Part shown: piece after piece, positions 1 to 9,500 of the stretch | Layout of the letters: every line of letters starts with the position of its first letter | Position numbering within the stretch: position 1 is the stretch's first letter | Source: Actinospineispora acaciae DSM 45401 | Lineage (GTDB): Bacteria; Actinomycetota; Actinomycetes; Mycobacteriales; Pseudonocardiaceae | Assembly (NCBI RefSeq): GCF_000620785.1 | Contig: NZ_JIAI01000005.1 | Span: 434,001 to 498,000 of the forward strand | Direction: 5' to 3' | Length of the DNA: 64,000 nucleotides | Position numbers and translations under genes: made by a program | Notes under the pieces: model-generated | Database searches by the model: none | Seen by the model: the letters and a program-made list of their open reading frames with translations, nothing else | What the model was told of the DNA's origin: nothing

Positions 1-364
1 CGGCCGCCGCCTCGACCGGGCCCACGCCGACGGGCATGGCCACGAGGTCGCGCGCATCCGCGACGACCCGCTCGGCATAACCGCCGGACGCCCTGGCCAC
101 GACGCGCCGCCCGAGCCAGCCGCGGTCCACCCCCTCCCCGACGGAGAGCACCCGGCCCGCCCCACCGCCGCCGGGAACGTACGGCGGCTCCAGCGGAAAG
201 TAGTCCCCGCCCCAGCCGCCGCGCAGCAGCGTGTCGAGGTAGATGACGTCCGCCGCGGCCATCCCCACCACGACCTGCCCCGGCCCGGCGACCGGATCAG
301 CCACCTCCTCGGCAACCAACACCTCGGGACCACCGAACTCCCGCACCCTGACCGCGCGCACCAT
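1..364 (-). CDS. Quinone oxidoreductase-like MDR protein, N-terminal part (runs off window)
   Basis: About 121 residues of the N-terminus are present; the gene continues beyond base 1. The product opens MVRAVRVREFGGPEVL, then has the GQVVVGMAAADVIYLDTLLR segment and a Gly-rich PGGGGAGRV stretch. This is the GroES-like N-terminal domain of zinc-free medium-chain dehydrogenases/reductases of the NADPH:quinone reductase type. No catalytic zinc cysteines are visible. Such enzymes reduce quinones or enones with NADPH in the cytoplasm. The ATG at 364 is preferred; an in-frame GTG lies two codons upstream. The NADPH-binding Rossmann domain lies outside the window, so the exact substrate class cannot be judged. 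Confidence 0.75.
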   Translation of the reverse strand, partial: MVRAVRVREFGGPEVLVAEEVADPVAGPGQVVVGMAAADVIYLDTLLRGGWGGDYFPLEPPYVPGGGGAGRVLSVGEGVDRGWLGRRVVARASGGYAERVVADARDLVAMPVGVGPVEAAA

Positions 365-435
365 GATCACTTCCCCGTGTCGAACCGCTCCGTCCGCCAC
401 AGTGTGGAACCTGAAGATTAGTTGAGGTCAACCCG

Positions 436-1278
436 TCAGTCCGACGAGTCGAGCCGGGCCTCCAGGTCGTTGAGCAGCGCCCGCACCGGCGACCAGCACA
501 GCTGCACGCTGTCCGCGTCGAAGTCGGGAAGCTCGGCGAGCTCCTTGCGGGGGTGGATGTAGTTGCGGAAGTCGCGCACGTTGTGCATGAAGGTCTTGGC
601 GTCGAGTTGGATCCAGCCCTTGGCGTGCACGGTGTCGATCAGCGATGCCAGGCCGGGCCGCTGGTTGCGCGCCCACTTGCCGTTGCCGTCCAGGAACTTC
701 GAGTCCGGATCGCGCTCGGTGAGCAGTGCGAGCAGCAGGCCCTCCACCACGCTGCCAATTCCGATGATCGCCATGGTGTGCGCTCCGCCGTGCTCGCAGA
801 TCCGAGTCTCCGCGATCCGCCTGCCCAGCACCGTGACCGTGTCGTCGTCGCGGACCAGCCGCCGGATGCGCGCTTCGAGGTCGGGCGGCTCGGTGTAGCG
901 CGGGCCGGAGCCGTCCGGGCTCAGCTCAGCGAGCACCGGACGCCCGGCCACGTAGTTGATTGTCAGCCGCTCCGGTTCGAGCACGCCGTTCACCGCTCGC
1001 CGGAACTCCTCGGCGACCGACATCCCCTCGTCGTACTCCAACGGATCGCACACCCGGCAGAGCAAGCGTTCGACGGCCGCCTGGTCGTCCCGCCGGTCGG
1101 CGATCTGGTCCACCAGCCAGCCGACCCGGAACGAACCGTCGTACTCGGGCGGGTCGGGCCAGCCGGAGTCGCGCAGCAGCCGTTCGAGCTGCCACCCGGC
1201 GCGGGAGTAAGGGCCGTCCTGGTCCACGATGATCCTGGCCAGGCGCTCAACGGTCCTCGGGTCGAGAGTGGACATCAT
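436..1278 (-). CDS. HEPN-like hypothetical protein coupled to helicase-nuclease
   Basis: A protein of about 280 residues with no confident family name. The C-terminal third has a hydrophobic helix (GSVVEGLLLALL) followed by VRDFRNYIHPRKE near residue 240. An Arg followed within a few residues by His in a helical context is typical of HEPN ribonuclease domains, but here it is only a resemblance. The N-terminal half is acidic and mixed, without recognisable motifs. The ATG at 1278 overlaps the TGA of the upstream helicase gene (ATGA), so the two are probably translated from one mRNA; an ATG three codons earlier is also possible. The pairing suggests an effector or partner subunit of the helicase-nuclease. 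Function unproven. Confidence 0.6.
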   Translation of the reverse strand: MMSTLDPRTVERLARIIVDQDGPYSRAGWQLERLLRDSGWPDPPEYDGSFRVGWLVDQIADRRDDQAAVERLLCRVCDPLEYDEGMSVAEEFRRAVNGVLEPERLTINYVAGRPVLAELSPDGSGPRYTEPPDLEARIRRLVRDDDTVTVLGRRIAETRICEHGGAHTMAIIGIGSVVEGLLLALLTERDPDSKFLDGNGKWARNQRPGLASLIDTVHAKGWIQLDAKTFMHNVRDFRNYIHPRKELAELPDFDADSVQLCWSPVRALLNDLEARLDSSD

Positions 1279-4200
1279 GACTCGCACTGGTCGGCTTGGT
1301 CCTGGGCAATCTGAACTGCCCAGGTCAACCGTTCGACGATTCGCTTTCCTCGTTGCTTGAAGCCGAGCTCCTTCATGGCCTGGGCGACCCGTTCCTCGCG
1401 GTCCAGTGCCAGCCCGTCACTGATCAGCCAGCGGCAGACCGCGAGCAGTTGCCGGTCGGTGTACTTCTGAATCGGGAAGCCGGGCGGCACGTGGTGGTAC
1501 GGGCCTTGGCGCACGTTGGTAGGGGCAGGGGCGGGCGTCTTGCGTTCGGGCGGCCGGGGGCTCGATGCCGGCCTCGCGTCGTGTTCGGCCACCGCCGCAC
1601 GCCAGGCGTTGACGATCTTCTCGGTCTCTGCCTCCGGATCGGAGAACCACGCCGAGGCCCACACCCGGTGGAACCGCCAGCCGAGCGTCTCCAGGTGGTT
1701 CTGCCGCAGCCGGTCGCGGTCGCGGGTGCTGGTGATGCGGTGATAGCTGTCGCCGTCGGCCTCCACGGCCAGCACCATCCGGCCCGGCTCGTTCGGGTGG
1801 GCCAGCGCGAAGTCGATCCGGTATCCGGAAACGCCCCACTGCGGATTGACCGTGATGCCGGCCTCGGTGAGTCGCGCGCGGATGTCGCGTTCGAAGCCGT
1901 TCAGCTCGGTACCGGCGGAGCGGCCGACGTCCCGAGGGTCGATGTCCCGCTCGGCAAGTTCCAGGTAGCGGCGCAGGAGCTCGGTGCCGTTGACGTTGTC
2001 CGAGGGCGCCAGCGCGCTGGAAGGGAACGAACTCACCACCGTCATGCGCCGCTTCGCCCTGGTGATGGCCACGTTCAGCCGCCGCTTGCCGACCTCCTGG
2101 TTCAAGACCCCGAACCCGGTCCGGGACACGACGCCGTCGGCCCTCCTGGCCACGCCGATGCTCAGGATGATCGCGTCACGCTCGTCGCCCTGCACGGTCT
2201 CGATGTTCTTGACGAAGAACCGATGGGTCGACCCGGCGTCCTCGGCGAAGAACTCGTCGAGGTCCGGGCGGGCGCGCCGGGCCTGCCTGATCGCCTGCTC
2301 CAACCGGTCCTGGTGCTTGGCGCCGAGCGTGATCACGCCAAGGCTCTCGTCCGGGCGCCGCTCGGCGTGCTCCAACACCAGCTCGACGACCTTGTGCACC
2401 TCCTGTGCCGGCAGCCCGTCCGTGCCGGGGGACGCGGTGCCGTCGACCACCTCCAGCCGCAGCGGGGTCTCCTGCTGGGCACCCGGGAAGGTCACCAGGT
2501 CGCCGTCGTAGATCGCCGAGTTGGAGAACGCGATCAGCCGCTCGTCCCGGCTGCGGTAGTGCCAGCGCAGGCGGGTGTTGCGCACCATCGGCCGCATCGA
2601 GCCCAGGATGGACTCGTAGTCGCCGAGGTCGAACGCCTCGTCGTCCTCGTCGAGCTCCCCGCTGAGCTGGCGGTCGAAGAACGAGGACGGCGGAAGCTGC
2701 TTCTCGTCGCCGGCCACCACCAGCCGGTTCCCGCGCATGATCGAGGTGATCGCGTCGTGTGGCTTGACCTGGCTGGCCTCGTCGAAGATCACCAGGTCGA
2801 ACAGCCGGGTGGCGGGCAGGGTCCGGCTCACCACCAGCGGCGACATCGCCCAGCATGGCCGTAACGCCAGCAGCACGTCTGAGGTCTGCTCGACCAGCTT
2901 GCGCAGCGGCATCAGCCGGCGGACCTTGCTGGCCTCGTTGCGCAGCGTCTTGGCCTGGTCGGGGTAGTCGTCACGGGCGCGCCGGGCGTGGACGGCGACC
3001 TGCCGCCGCACTCGTCGCACGGTCGCTTCCAGGTACCGCCGGTCGGACTCCTGGAACTCCTTGACCAGCCGATCGTGCTGTTCAGGCGTGAAGTTGCGCA
3101 GGTACGCGCTGGCGAGCTTGAACTCGTCGTCGAGGCTGCGCAGCCAGCTGTGCCAGAACATCTGTTTGGCCTGGCGAGGGGTGACGTTGCGCTCGGCGAG
3201 CTCGGCGAGCAGGTCACCGAGGCCCACTCCTTCGAACCGGCGCCGCAGTGTGGTGATCTCCGGAAGCTTGTACAGGGTGTCCTTGTCTTGGCGGAGCGCG
3301 TGGAGCGTGTTCGCCACCTCGGCCGGTGCCCGCCGCTCCAGGCCGTCCAGTCGAGCGGACAGCGCCACCGAGGCGAGCTGACGCCGGAGCTGCTGGTAGA
3401 CGGCCGCCACCTGGTGCAGCCCGGCGTCGGGCACCGGGACAGCCCCCGGCCCGGCGAGCTGGCGCCAGTGTGCCCGTTGCCGCATCGCGTCGGACAGCGC
3501 CCGGTGCAGCGCGGGCTTGTTGGTGAGCCCGTCGGTGTTCATCGCGCGGGCCTGCTTGACCAGGGCACGGCGTTGCAGCCAGGGCATCTTCCGCCCCAGG
3601 CGGGACCGCTCGGCCCGGGAGGCGGTCGCGAGATGCAGGTCGTCGAGCCCGTCGCCGAAGACGTAGGGTCCGAACCGTGTGACCGTGTCGGTGACCTCGT
3701 CGAGCAGCTCGAGCACCTGCTGCCAGCCGGCGATGTCCGGCGGTACCGGCAGGCCCACCCGCGCGAGCAGATGGTGCATGCCGTCGGTGCCGTGCCGCAG
3801 GGTGGTGCTCGCGAGCTGATCCAGCTCGGCCAGCATCGGACCCAGGTCCTCCTGCCGGGGTTCGGCGCGCCACCACGGCGACTCGCGGCGCAGGATGCGC
3901 ACCCCGCCCAGCTCCACGAACCGCTCGATGTCATCCGCCGCCGTCGGCGCGGTGCGGGCGTCCAGGACGCGCAGCCGGTCACCTCGGATCGCGTGGCGGG
4001 TGAGGTGCTCGTCGCCGAGGCGCAGCAGCTCCTCGCGCACGTCGTAGGCGCTGCGTCCCCACGGCGCCCGGCGCTCGTGGAAGGCGCGGGTGTAGCCGGC
4101 GAGCCAGGTCCGTCGCTCGGCCAGCCTGCGGTGCAGCTCGCTGGCGTCCACGGGCGGTTCCTGGGCGAGCCTGGCCAGGCTCTCGGCGAGCTGCTCGGCC

Positions 4201-4808
4201 ACGTGCTTCTTGTCGACGGTGGTCCGGTGCAGGTCGAGGACCAGGTCGGCCAGCCCCGCGTCGTCGAGCCGTTGGGTCACCGCCTCGATGGCCGCCCGCT
4301 TCTCGGCGACGAACAACACCCGCCATCCCCTGGCCGAGGCGGACGCGATGAGGTTGGCGATGGTCTGGCTCTTCCCGGTCCCCGGCGGGCCCTCGATGAC
4401 GAGGTCGCGCCCGGCCAGTACCGCCTGGATGGCCTGCTGCTGAGAGGAGTCCGCGTCCAGTACCAGGAACTCCTTGTCGGGCTTGATGGCGTCCACGGGT
4501 GGAGGGGAGTAGTCGTCGTCCGGAGTAGGTACCTCGGAGCGTTGGACATCGGCGAGCGCGGCCACGAGGTCGTGTTCCGCGAGCAGGCTCGTCGCGGACT
4601 CCAGATCCTGCACCATCGGCATCTTCTGGTAGTTGAAAAGGCCTATGACGACGGCATGTTCGAGCCGTAGGTCGAGCCCTTGCCGACGGGCCGGCTCGGC
4701 CAGTACCTCGAATATCTCGGTGACGTCGACCAGCTCTCCGGCAAGATCATTGATCTTGTATGGCGAGAATCCCGACGCGGTGTCATCTGCCAATCGGGTG
4801 TTGATCAC
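1275..4808 (-). CDS. SF1 DNA helicase with C-terminal Vsr/MTES_1575-type nuclease
   Basis: About 1177 residues from the GTG at 4808. Superfamily 1 helicase motifs are clear: Walker A GPPGTGKS (near 140), DEAS (near 674), GDEKQLPPSSFF, ETVQGDERDAIILS and VAITRAKRR (near 919). A restriction-endonuclease-like domain follows (about 980-1060) with GYRIDFALAHP, VEADGDSYH and RDRDRLRQNHLETLGW, the pattern of the REase_MTES_1575/Vsr group. The C-terminal tail has the short helical domain common in this family. Relatives usually carry a longer N-terminus (DUF4011); here that part is missing, and the sequence upstream belongs to the divergent DUF899 gene. It probably unwinds and cuts DNA. Helicase-nuclease fusions of this sort are frequent in phage-defence loci. 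Start uncertain. Confidence 0.85.
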   Translation of the reverse strand: MINTRLADDTASGFSPYKINDLAGELVDVTEIFEVLAEPARRQGLDLRLEHAVVIGLFNYQKMPMVQDLESATSLLAEHDLVAALADVQRSEVPTPDDDYSPPPVDAIKPDKEFLVLDADSSQQQAIQAVLAGRDLVIEGPPGTGKSQTIANLIASASARGWRVLFVAEKRAAIEAVTQRLDDAGLADLVLDLHRTTVDKKHVAEQLAESLARLAQEPPVDASELHRRLAERRTWLAGYTRAFHERRAPWGRSAYDVREELLRLGDEHLTRHAIRGDRLRVLDARTAPTAADDIERFVELGGVRILRRESPWWRAEPRQEDLGPMLAELDQLASTTLRHGTDGMHHLLARVGLPVPPDIAGWQQVLELLDEVTDTVTRFGPYVFGDGLDDLHLATASRAERSRLGRKMPWLQRRALVKQARAMNTDGLTNKPALHRALSDAMRQRAHWRQLAGPGAVPVPDAGLHQVAAVYQQLRRQLASVALSARLDGLERRAPAEVANTLHALRQDKDTLYKLPEITTLRRRFEGVGLGDLLAELAERNVTPRQAKQMFWHSWLRSLDDEFKLASAYLRNFTPEQHDRLVKEFQESDRRYLEATVRRVRRQVAVHARRARDDYPDQAKTLRNEASKVRRLMPLRKLVEQTSDVLLALRPCWAMSPLVVSRTLPATRLFDLVIFDEASQVKPHDAITSIMRGNRLVVAGDEKQLPPSSFFDRQLSGELDEDDEAFDLGDYESILGSMRPMVRNTRLRWHYRSRDERLIAFSNSAIYDGDLVTFPGAQQETPLRLEVVDGTASPGTDGLPAQEVHKVVELVLEHAERRPDESLGVITLGAKHQDRLEQAIRQARRARPDLDEFFAEDAGSTHRFFVKNIETVQGDERDAIILSIGVARRADGVVSRTGFGVLNQEVGKRRLNVAITRAKRRMTVVSSFPSSALAPSDNVNGTELLRRYLELAERDIDPRDVGRSAGTELNGFERDIRARLTEAGITVNPQWGVSGYRIDFALAHPNEPGRMVLAVEADGDSYHRITSTRDRDRLRQNHLETLGWRFHRVWASAWFSDPEAETEKIVNAWRAAVAEHDARPASSPRPPERKTPAPAPTNVRQGPYHHVPPGFPIQKYTDRQLLAVCRWLISDGLALDREERVAQAMKELGFKQRGKRIVERLTWAVQIAQDQADQCES

Positions 4809-4988
4809 GTACCGAACGCTTTCGCAGGGTGACCATTTGTTGCGGCGCGGAGGTGTCCCCCACTCGTGAAGAAAGCGCCGCTTGTTTTCGGGTGTTTCGT
4901 CGCCGCTTATGAAGCCGGGAGGGGCCGGTGTCCGGTTTCGGGCGGTGGGTACGACCACGGGGTGTCGTCGAGAGCGAAGGAGACGCTC

Positions 4989-5735
4989 GTGAGCTTGCCG
5001 CAGGTGGTTTCGCGTGAGGAGTGGCTGGACGCCCGCAGGGAGCTGCTGGCCAGGGAGAAGGAGATGACCAGGGCGCGGGATCGGCTCAGCGCCGACCGGC
5101 GACGGCTGCCGATGGTCAGGGTGGAGAAGGACTACGTGTTCACCGGGGTGGACGGGACGGTCGGCCTGGTGGAGCTGTTCGGCGGGCGCCGGCAGTTGAT
5201 GGTCGGGCACTTCATGTTCGACCCGGAGTGGGAGGAGGGGTGCTCGAGCTGTTCGGCCGGCGCGGAGCAGCTGTCGCGGGGGCTGTACGAGCACCTGGCG
5301 ACCAGGGACACCACGCTGGTGCACGTATCCAGGGCGCCGATCCACAAGATCGAGGCGTACCGGAAGCGCAAGGGCTGGACGTTTCCGTGGTACTCGTCGT
5401 ACGGCAGCGAGTTCAACTACGACTACGCGGTCACGATGGACGAGTCGGTCGCGCCCGTTGTGTACAACTACAAGACCCGGGAGGAGCATGAGCGGGCCGG
5501 CACCGGTTACTACTTCAGCGGCCCGCAGCCGTCCGAGCAGCCGGGGCTGAGCTGTTTCCTGCGCGACGGTGCGGATGTGTTCCACACCTACTCGACCTAC
5601 GGCCGGGGCGCCGAGCAGCTCGGTGGCTCGTACTACTACCTGGACCTCACGGCGCTGGGGCGTCAGGAGGAGTGGGAGGAGCCCAAGGGCCGGGCCGACT
5701 TCGCGCGGGAGCCCAGGCCGGACTTCAACGAGTAG
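4989..5735 (+). CDS. DUF899 thioredoxin-like protein
   Basis: A 248-residue protein of the DUF899 family, a thioredoxin-fold group related to AhpC/TSA. The N-terminus LPQVVSREEWLDARREL, the segment DPEWEEGCSSCS (two Cys, near residue 84) and GWTFPWYSSYGSEFNYDY are family hallmarks. Function is poorly known; a redox role in the cytoplasm is inferred. The GTG at 4989 is chosen because AAGGAGA (4977-4983) sits just upstream and the conserved N-terminus begins there; an earlier in-frame ATG at 4866 would add unrelated residues. It diverges from the helicase gene across a 180-bp gap and ends one base before the convergent J-domain gene. Confidence 0.88.
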   Translation: MSLPQVVSREEWLDARRELLAREKEMTRARDRLSADRRRLPMVRVEKDYVFTGVDGTVGLVELFGGRRQLMVGHFMFDPEWEEGCSSCSAGAEQLSRGLYEHLATRDTTLVHVSRAPIHKIEAYRKRKGWTFPWYSSYGSEFNYDYAVTMDESVAPVVYNYKTREEHERAGTGYYFSGPQPSEQPGLSCFLRDGADVFHTYSTYGRGAEQLGGSYYYLDLTALGRQEEWEEPKGRADFAREPRPDFNE

Positions 5736-5736
5736 G

Positions 5737-6462
5737 TCAGCGGCGCCCTTGGTCGGTCGTTTCCTTGACGACGACGAGGGCGACGAGCAGCAGCAGCGGC
5801 ACGCAGCCGATCGCCGCGCCGACCAACAGCGACGCGTCCAGCACCTCGAACAGGCCGGTGACCAGCAGGACGAAGCACAGCCAGGTCAGCAGCATGGCCG
5901 CCCAGCCTCGCACGGTGCTGGGCAGCGGCAGGTCCAGCGCCCGCTCCATGACCTGCCATCCGGGAGACGGCGGCGGGGGCGGCGGTGATGGGCGGGGCGG
6001 GGGCGTGGCCGACGGCCGGGGCCAGCTCTGCTGGGCGTACGAGCCGTGCCGGAACGGCCGTTGCTGCCCCGGCGGCGGGGTGGCACCGGCCGTTCCGAAG
6101 TAGGTCTGGTACGTGGGCGGCGGGTACGAGCTGGGCCGGAAACCCGTCGCCTCCCAGGACCCGGGAGGGGGTCGGGGCGGGATGTCCTCGGCGGCGTAGT
6201 CGGGTCGTGGCGCGGGCGGGCGGCGCTCCGGGACGACCGGGCGGCTGCGTTCCAGGTCGTACCGGGCCCGGCGGTCGGGGTCGGTGAGCACGGCGCGGGC
6301 GTCCGCGACCATCGCGAACAGGGCGGTGCTCGCGTCTCCCACCACGTCGGGGTGCAGCTGCTTGGCGAGCTTGCGGTAGGCGGCGTTGATCTCGTCGGTG
6401 GTCGCGGCCGGCGTCACGCCCAACAGCTCGTAGTGGTCGTAGGCCCCCTTGGTCGTCGACAC
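5737..6462 (-). CDS. J-domain (DnaJ-like) membrane protein
   Basis: A 241-residue protein. Residues 8-70 form a J domain (DHYELLGVTPAATTDEINAAYRKLA ... HPD near 38), the Hsp70-stimulating module. A Pro-rich, low-complexity linker (about 80-160) follows, then two hydrophobic segments at the C-terminus (TWLCFVLLVTGLFEVL; GAAIGCVPLLLLVALVVV), so the J domain is probably tethered to the inner face of the membrane. It lacks the zinc finger and C-terminal substrate domains of true DnaJ. It would recruit DnaK to a membrane site; the client is unknown. It ends next to the convergent DUF899 gene. Confidence 0.85.
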   Translation of the reverse strand: MSTTKGAYDHYELLGVTPAATTDEINAAYRKLAKQLHPDVVGDASTALFAMVADARAVLTDPDRRARYDLERSRPVVPERRPPAPRPDYAAEDIPPRPPPGSWEATGFRPSSYPPPTYQTYFGTAGATPPPGQQRPFRHGSYAQQSWPRPSATPPPRPSPPPPPPSPGWQVMERALDLPLPSTVRGWAAMLLTWLCFVLLVTGLFEVLDASLLVGAAIGCVPLLLLVALVVVKETTDQGRR

Positions 6463-6510
6463 CGCGCGACAGTAGCAGGAGCGGCCGCCGGTGCCAGTGA
6501 AATAGGGAGG

Positions 6511-9500
6511 TCAGCGCGTGTGGTGGTCGTCAAGAATGCGATAGATGCGTTTCTCTGAGACGGGGTAGCGGGTGCGCAGGCCCTGGGCGAAGAAGCTCAC
6601 CCGCAGCTCCTCGATCATCCAGCGGATCTCGGTCACCTCCGGGTCCAGGGCTCGGTCCGGCGGGAGGGCGGCGAGCAGCTCGTCGTAGGCGGCGCGTACC
6701 TCGTGCACGGTGGCCATCCAGGTACGGTCGCGCGCCGGCTCTCGGGGCAGCGTCTCCAGGCGGCGGGAGGCCGCGCGCAGGTAGCGGGCCAGGTCGGGCA
6801 GCCGGGCCGCGCCGGTCGCGGACACGAACCCGGGGTAGACCAGGGCGGCGAGCTGGTCGCGGACGTCGGCGAGGGACGGCTCGACGCCCGGGGCGCGGAC
6901 GTCGGCCAGGCGCGAGCGCACCTCGGTGGCGGCGGTCAGGACCGGGACGACGGCGGTCACCACGGATGTCAGCTCGCCGGTCAGCTGCGCGCGAGCGGCC
7001 GCCACCAGGGCGTCGAACCCTTGAGCCGTCCAGGCCGGGCCGCCGGCGCGAGTGAGCACGGCGTCGGCGGCCGCGTCCAGGCAGTCCGCCAACAGCGCGT
7101 CCACCGAGCCGTGCGGGCTCCCGCTCAGCGCGAGCGAGTCGGTGTTGCTCAGCGTCCGGCGGACCTGGCGCACCGGCGACGGCACCGCGAGCAGCAGCAA
7201 CCGCCGGGTGCCCCGCCACATCGCCGCCCGCTGCTCCGGCAACGAGCCGAGCACCCGCACGTCCACGGAGTCGCCAGCGTCCACCAGCGCCGGGTACCCG
7301 ACGACCTGGTAGCCGTCCCGCTCCCGCCGCACCACGCTCGGCAGCTCGTCAACGCCGATGTCCGCCCAGGTCCGCACCCCGGACCGCTCCAGGTCCGCGC
7401 CCGCCGCCTCGGACACCGCCGTGCGCGTGCGCTTCGCGAACCGCCGCCGCAGCTCGTCGAGGTCCTTGCCGGTGCCCAGCACGGAGCCGTCCTCGTCGAC
7501 CACCCGGAACGTGATCAGCAGATGCTCGGCCACCTTGTCCAGCCGCCACGCGTCCCGGGGAACCGTGACCCCGGCCAGCTCCCGCAGCACCCGGCTCAGC
7601 TCGTCCAGCAGGTTTCCCTCACCCGGCCGCATCCGGGACAGCGCCGCGCGCACCGTGTCCGGCACCGGCACGAAGTTGCGCCGCAGGTCCTTGCGCAGCG
7701 ACCTGATCAGCGCGGTGACCAGCTCCTCGCGGTGACCGGGCACCTGCCAGCTGAACGCGTCGGCGTCCACCTGGCGCAGCGTGACCAGCGGGACGTCCAC
7801 GCTCACCCCGTCCGAGGGCGCGCCCGGCTCGAACCGGTAGTTCACCGCCAGCCGCGCGGGCGTCTCGGCCCCGGGCGTGGACGTCGACCAGACCGACGGG
7901 TACTCCTCCTCGGACACCGCCGCGTCGCCGTGGGTCAGCTCGTCCAGGGTGAGGTCCAGCAGCTCGGGCGTCTCCCGCCGCGCGCCCTTCCACCACCTGT
8001 CGAAGTGCCGCGCCGAGGCCACCCGCTCCGGGACGCGCTTGTCGTAGAAGTCGAACAGGGTCTGCTCGTCGACCAGGATGTCGCGGCGGCGGGTCCGCTG
8101 CTCCCACTCGCCGACCTCGTCGAGCAGCTCGCGGTTGCGGTGGAAGAACCGGTGGTTGGTGTGCCACTCGCCCTGCACCAGCGCGTGGCGGATGAACAGC
8201 TCGCGGCACAGCTCCGGGTCGATGGACGTGTACGCGGTGAGCCGGTCGACCACGATTGGGACCCCGTACAGCGTGACCCGCTCGCGGGCCATCACCGCGC
8301 CGCGCTTGGCCGACCAGGCCGGCTCGGAGAACGTGCTCCGCACCAGGTGGGTGGCCAGCGGCTCGATCCACTCCGGCTCGATGCGCGCGACGGTGCGCGC
8401 CCACAGCCGCGACGTCTCCACCAGCTCGGCGGCCATCAGCCAGCGCGGCGGCTTCCTGAACAGCGCGGAGCCGGGGAAGATCGCGAAGTTCGCGTTGCGC
8501 GCGCCCAGGTAGGCGTTGCGCTCCTTCCGTCGGTTGTTCTTCGACGACGACGGTGGCGGCTCGGTCTGCAGCCCGATGTGCGAGAGCAGCCCGGCCAGCA
8601 GCGACTGGTGGATCGCCCGGTGGTCGACGTCGTCCGGGAGCTTCGTCGACGAGGTGATGTCCAGCTCGCGCAGCACCCGGCGCAGCTGCCCGTGCAGGTC
8701 CTGCCACTCCCGGATGCGCAGGAAGTGCAGGTACTCCGCGCGGCACATCCGCCGGAACTGGTTGCCGGACAGCTCCCCGCGCCGGTCCGCGAGATAGCGC
8801 CACAGGTTCAGGTAGCTCATGAAGTCCGAGCGCGGGTCGGCGAACCGGGCATGGCTCGCGTCCGCCGCCTGCTGCGCGTCCGCCGGACGTTCCCGGGGAT
8901 CCTGGATGGACAGCGCCGCGACGATGATCAGCACCTCGGTCGCGCAGCCGTTGCGGCCGGCCTCCAGAAGCATCCGGGCGAACCGGGGGTCGATCGGCAG
9001 CTTGTCCAGGGAGCGTCCAACCTCGGTGATCTTCGCGCCCGGCGCGACGGCGCCCAGTTCGAGCAGCAGGTTCACCCCGTCGGTGACCGCGCGCTTGTCC
9101 GGCGGGTCGACGAACGGGAACGCGGCCACCTCGCCGAGCCCGAGCGCGATCATCCGCAGCACCACCGACGCCAGGTTCGTGCGCAGGATCTCCGGGTCGG
9201 TGAACTCCGGGCGCGCGTCGTAGTCGTCCTCGGCGTAGAGCCGGATGCAGATGCCGTCGCTGGTCCGCCCGCAGCGCCCGGCGCGCTGGTTGGCCGACGC
9301 CTGGGAGACCTTCTCGATGGGCAGCCGCTGCACCTTCGTGCGGTGGCTGTACCGGGAGATCCTGGCCAGGCCGGTGTCCACCACGTACTTGATCCCGGGC
9401 ACCGTCAGCGAGGTCTCCGCCACGTTCGTGGCCAGCACGATCCGCCGCGCGACCCCCCGCCCCGGCCGCGCCCACACCCGTTGCTGCTCGGCGGCGGAGA

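Noticed and set aside
1296..2864. Long forward open frame opposite the helicase gene
   Set aside because: It lies entirely antisense to a gene with clear helicase motifs and is rich in Val/Arg/Gly/Leu, as expected from codon-position GC bias.
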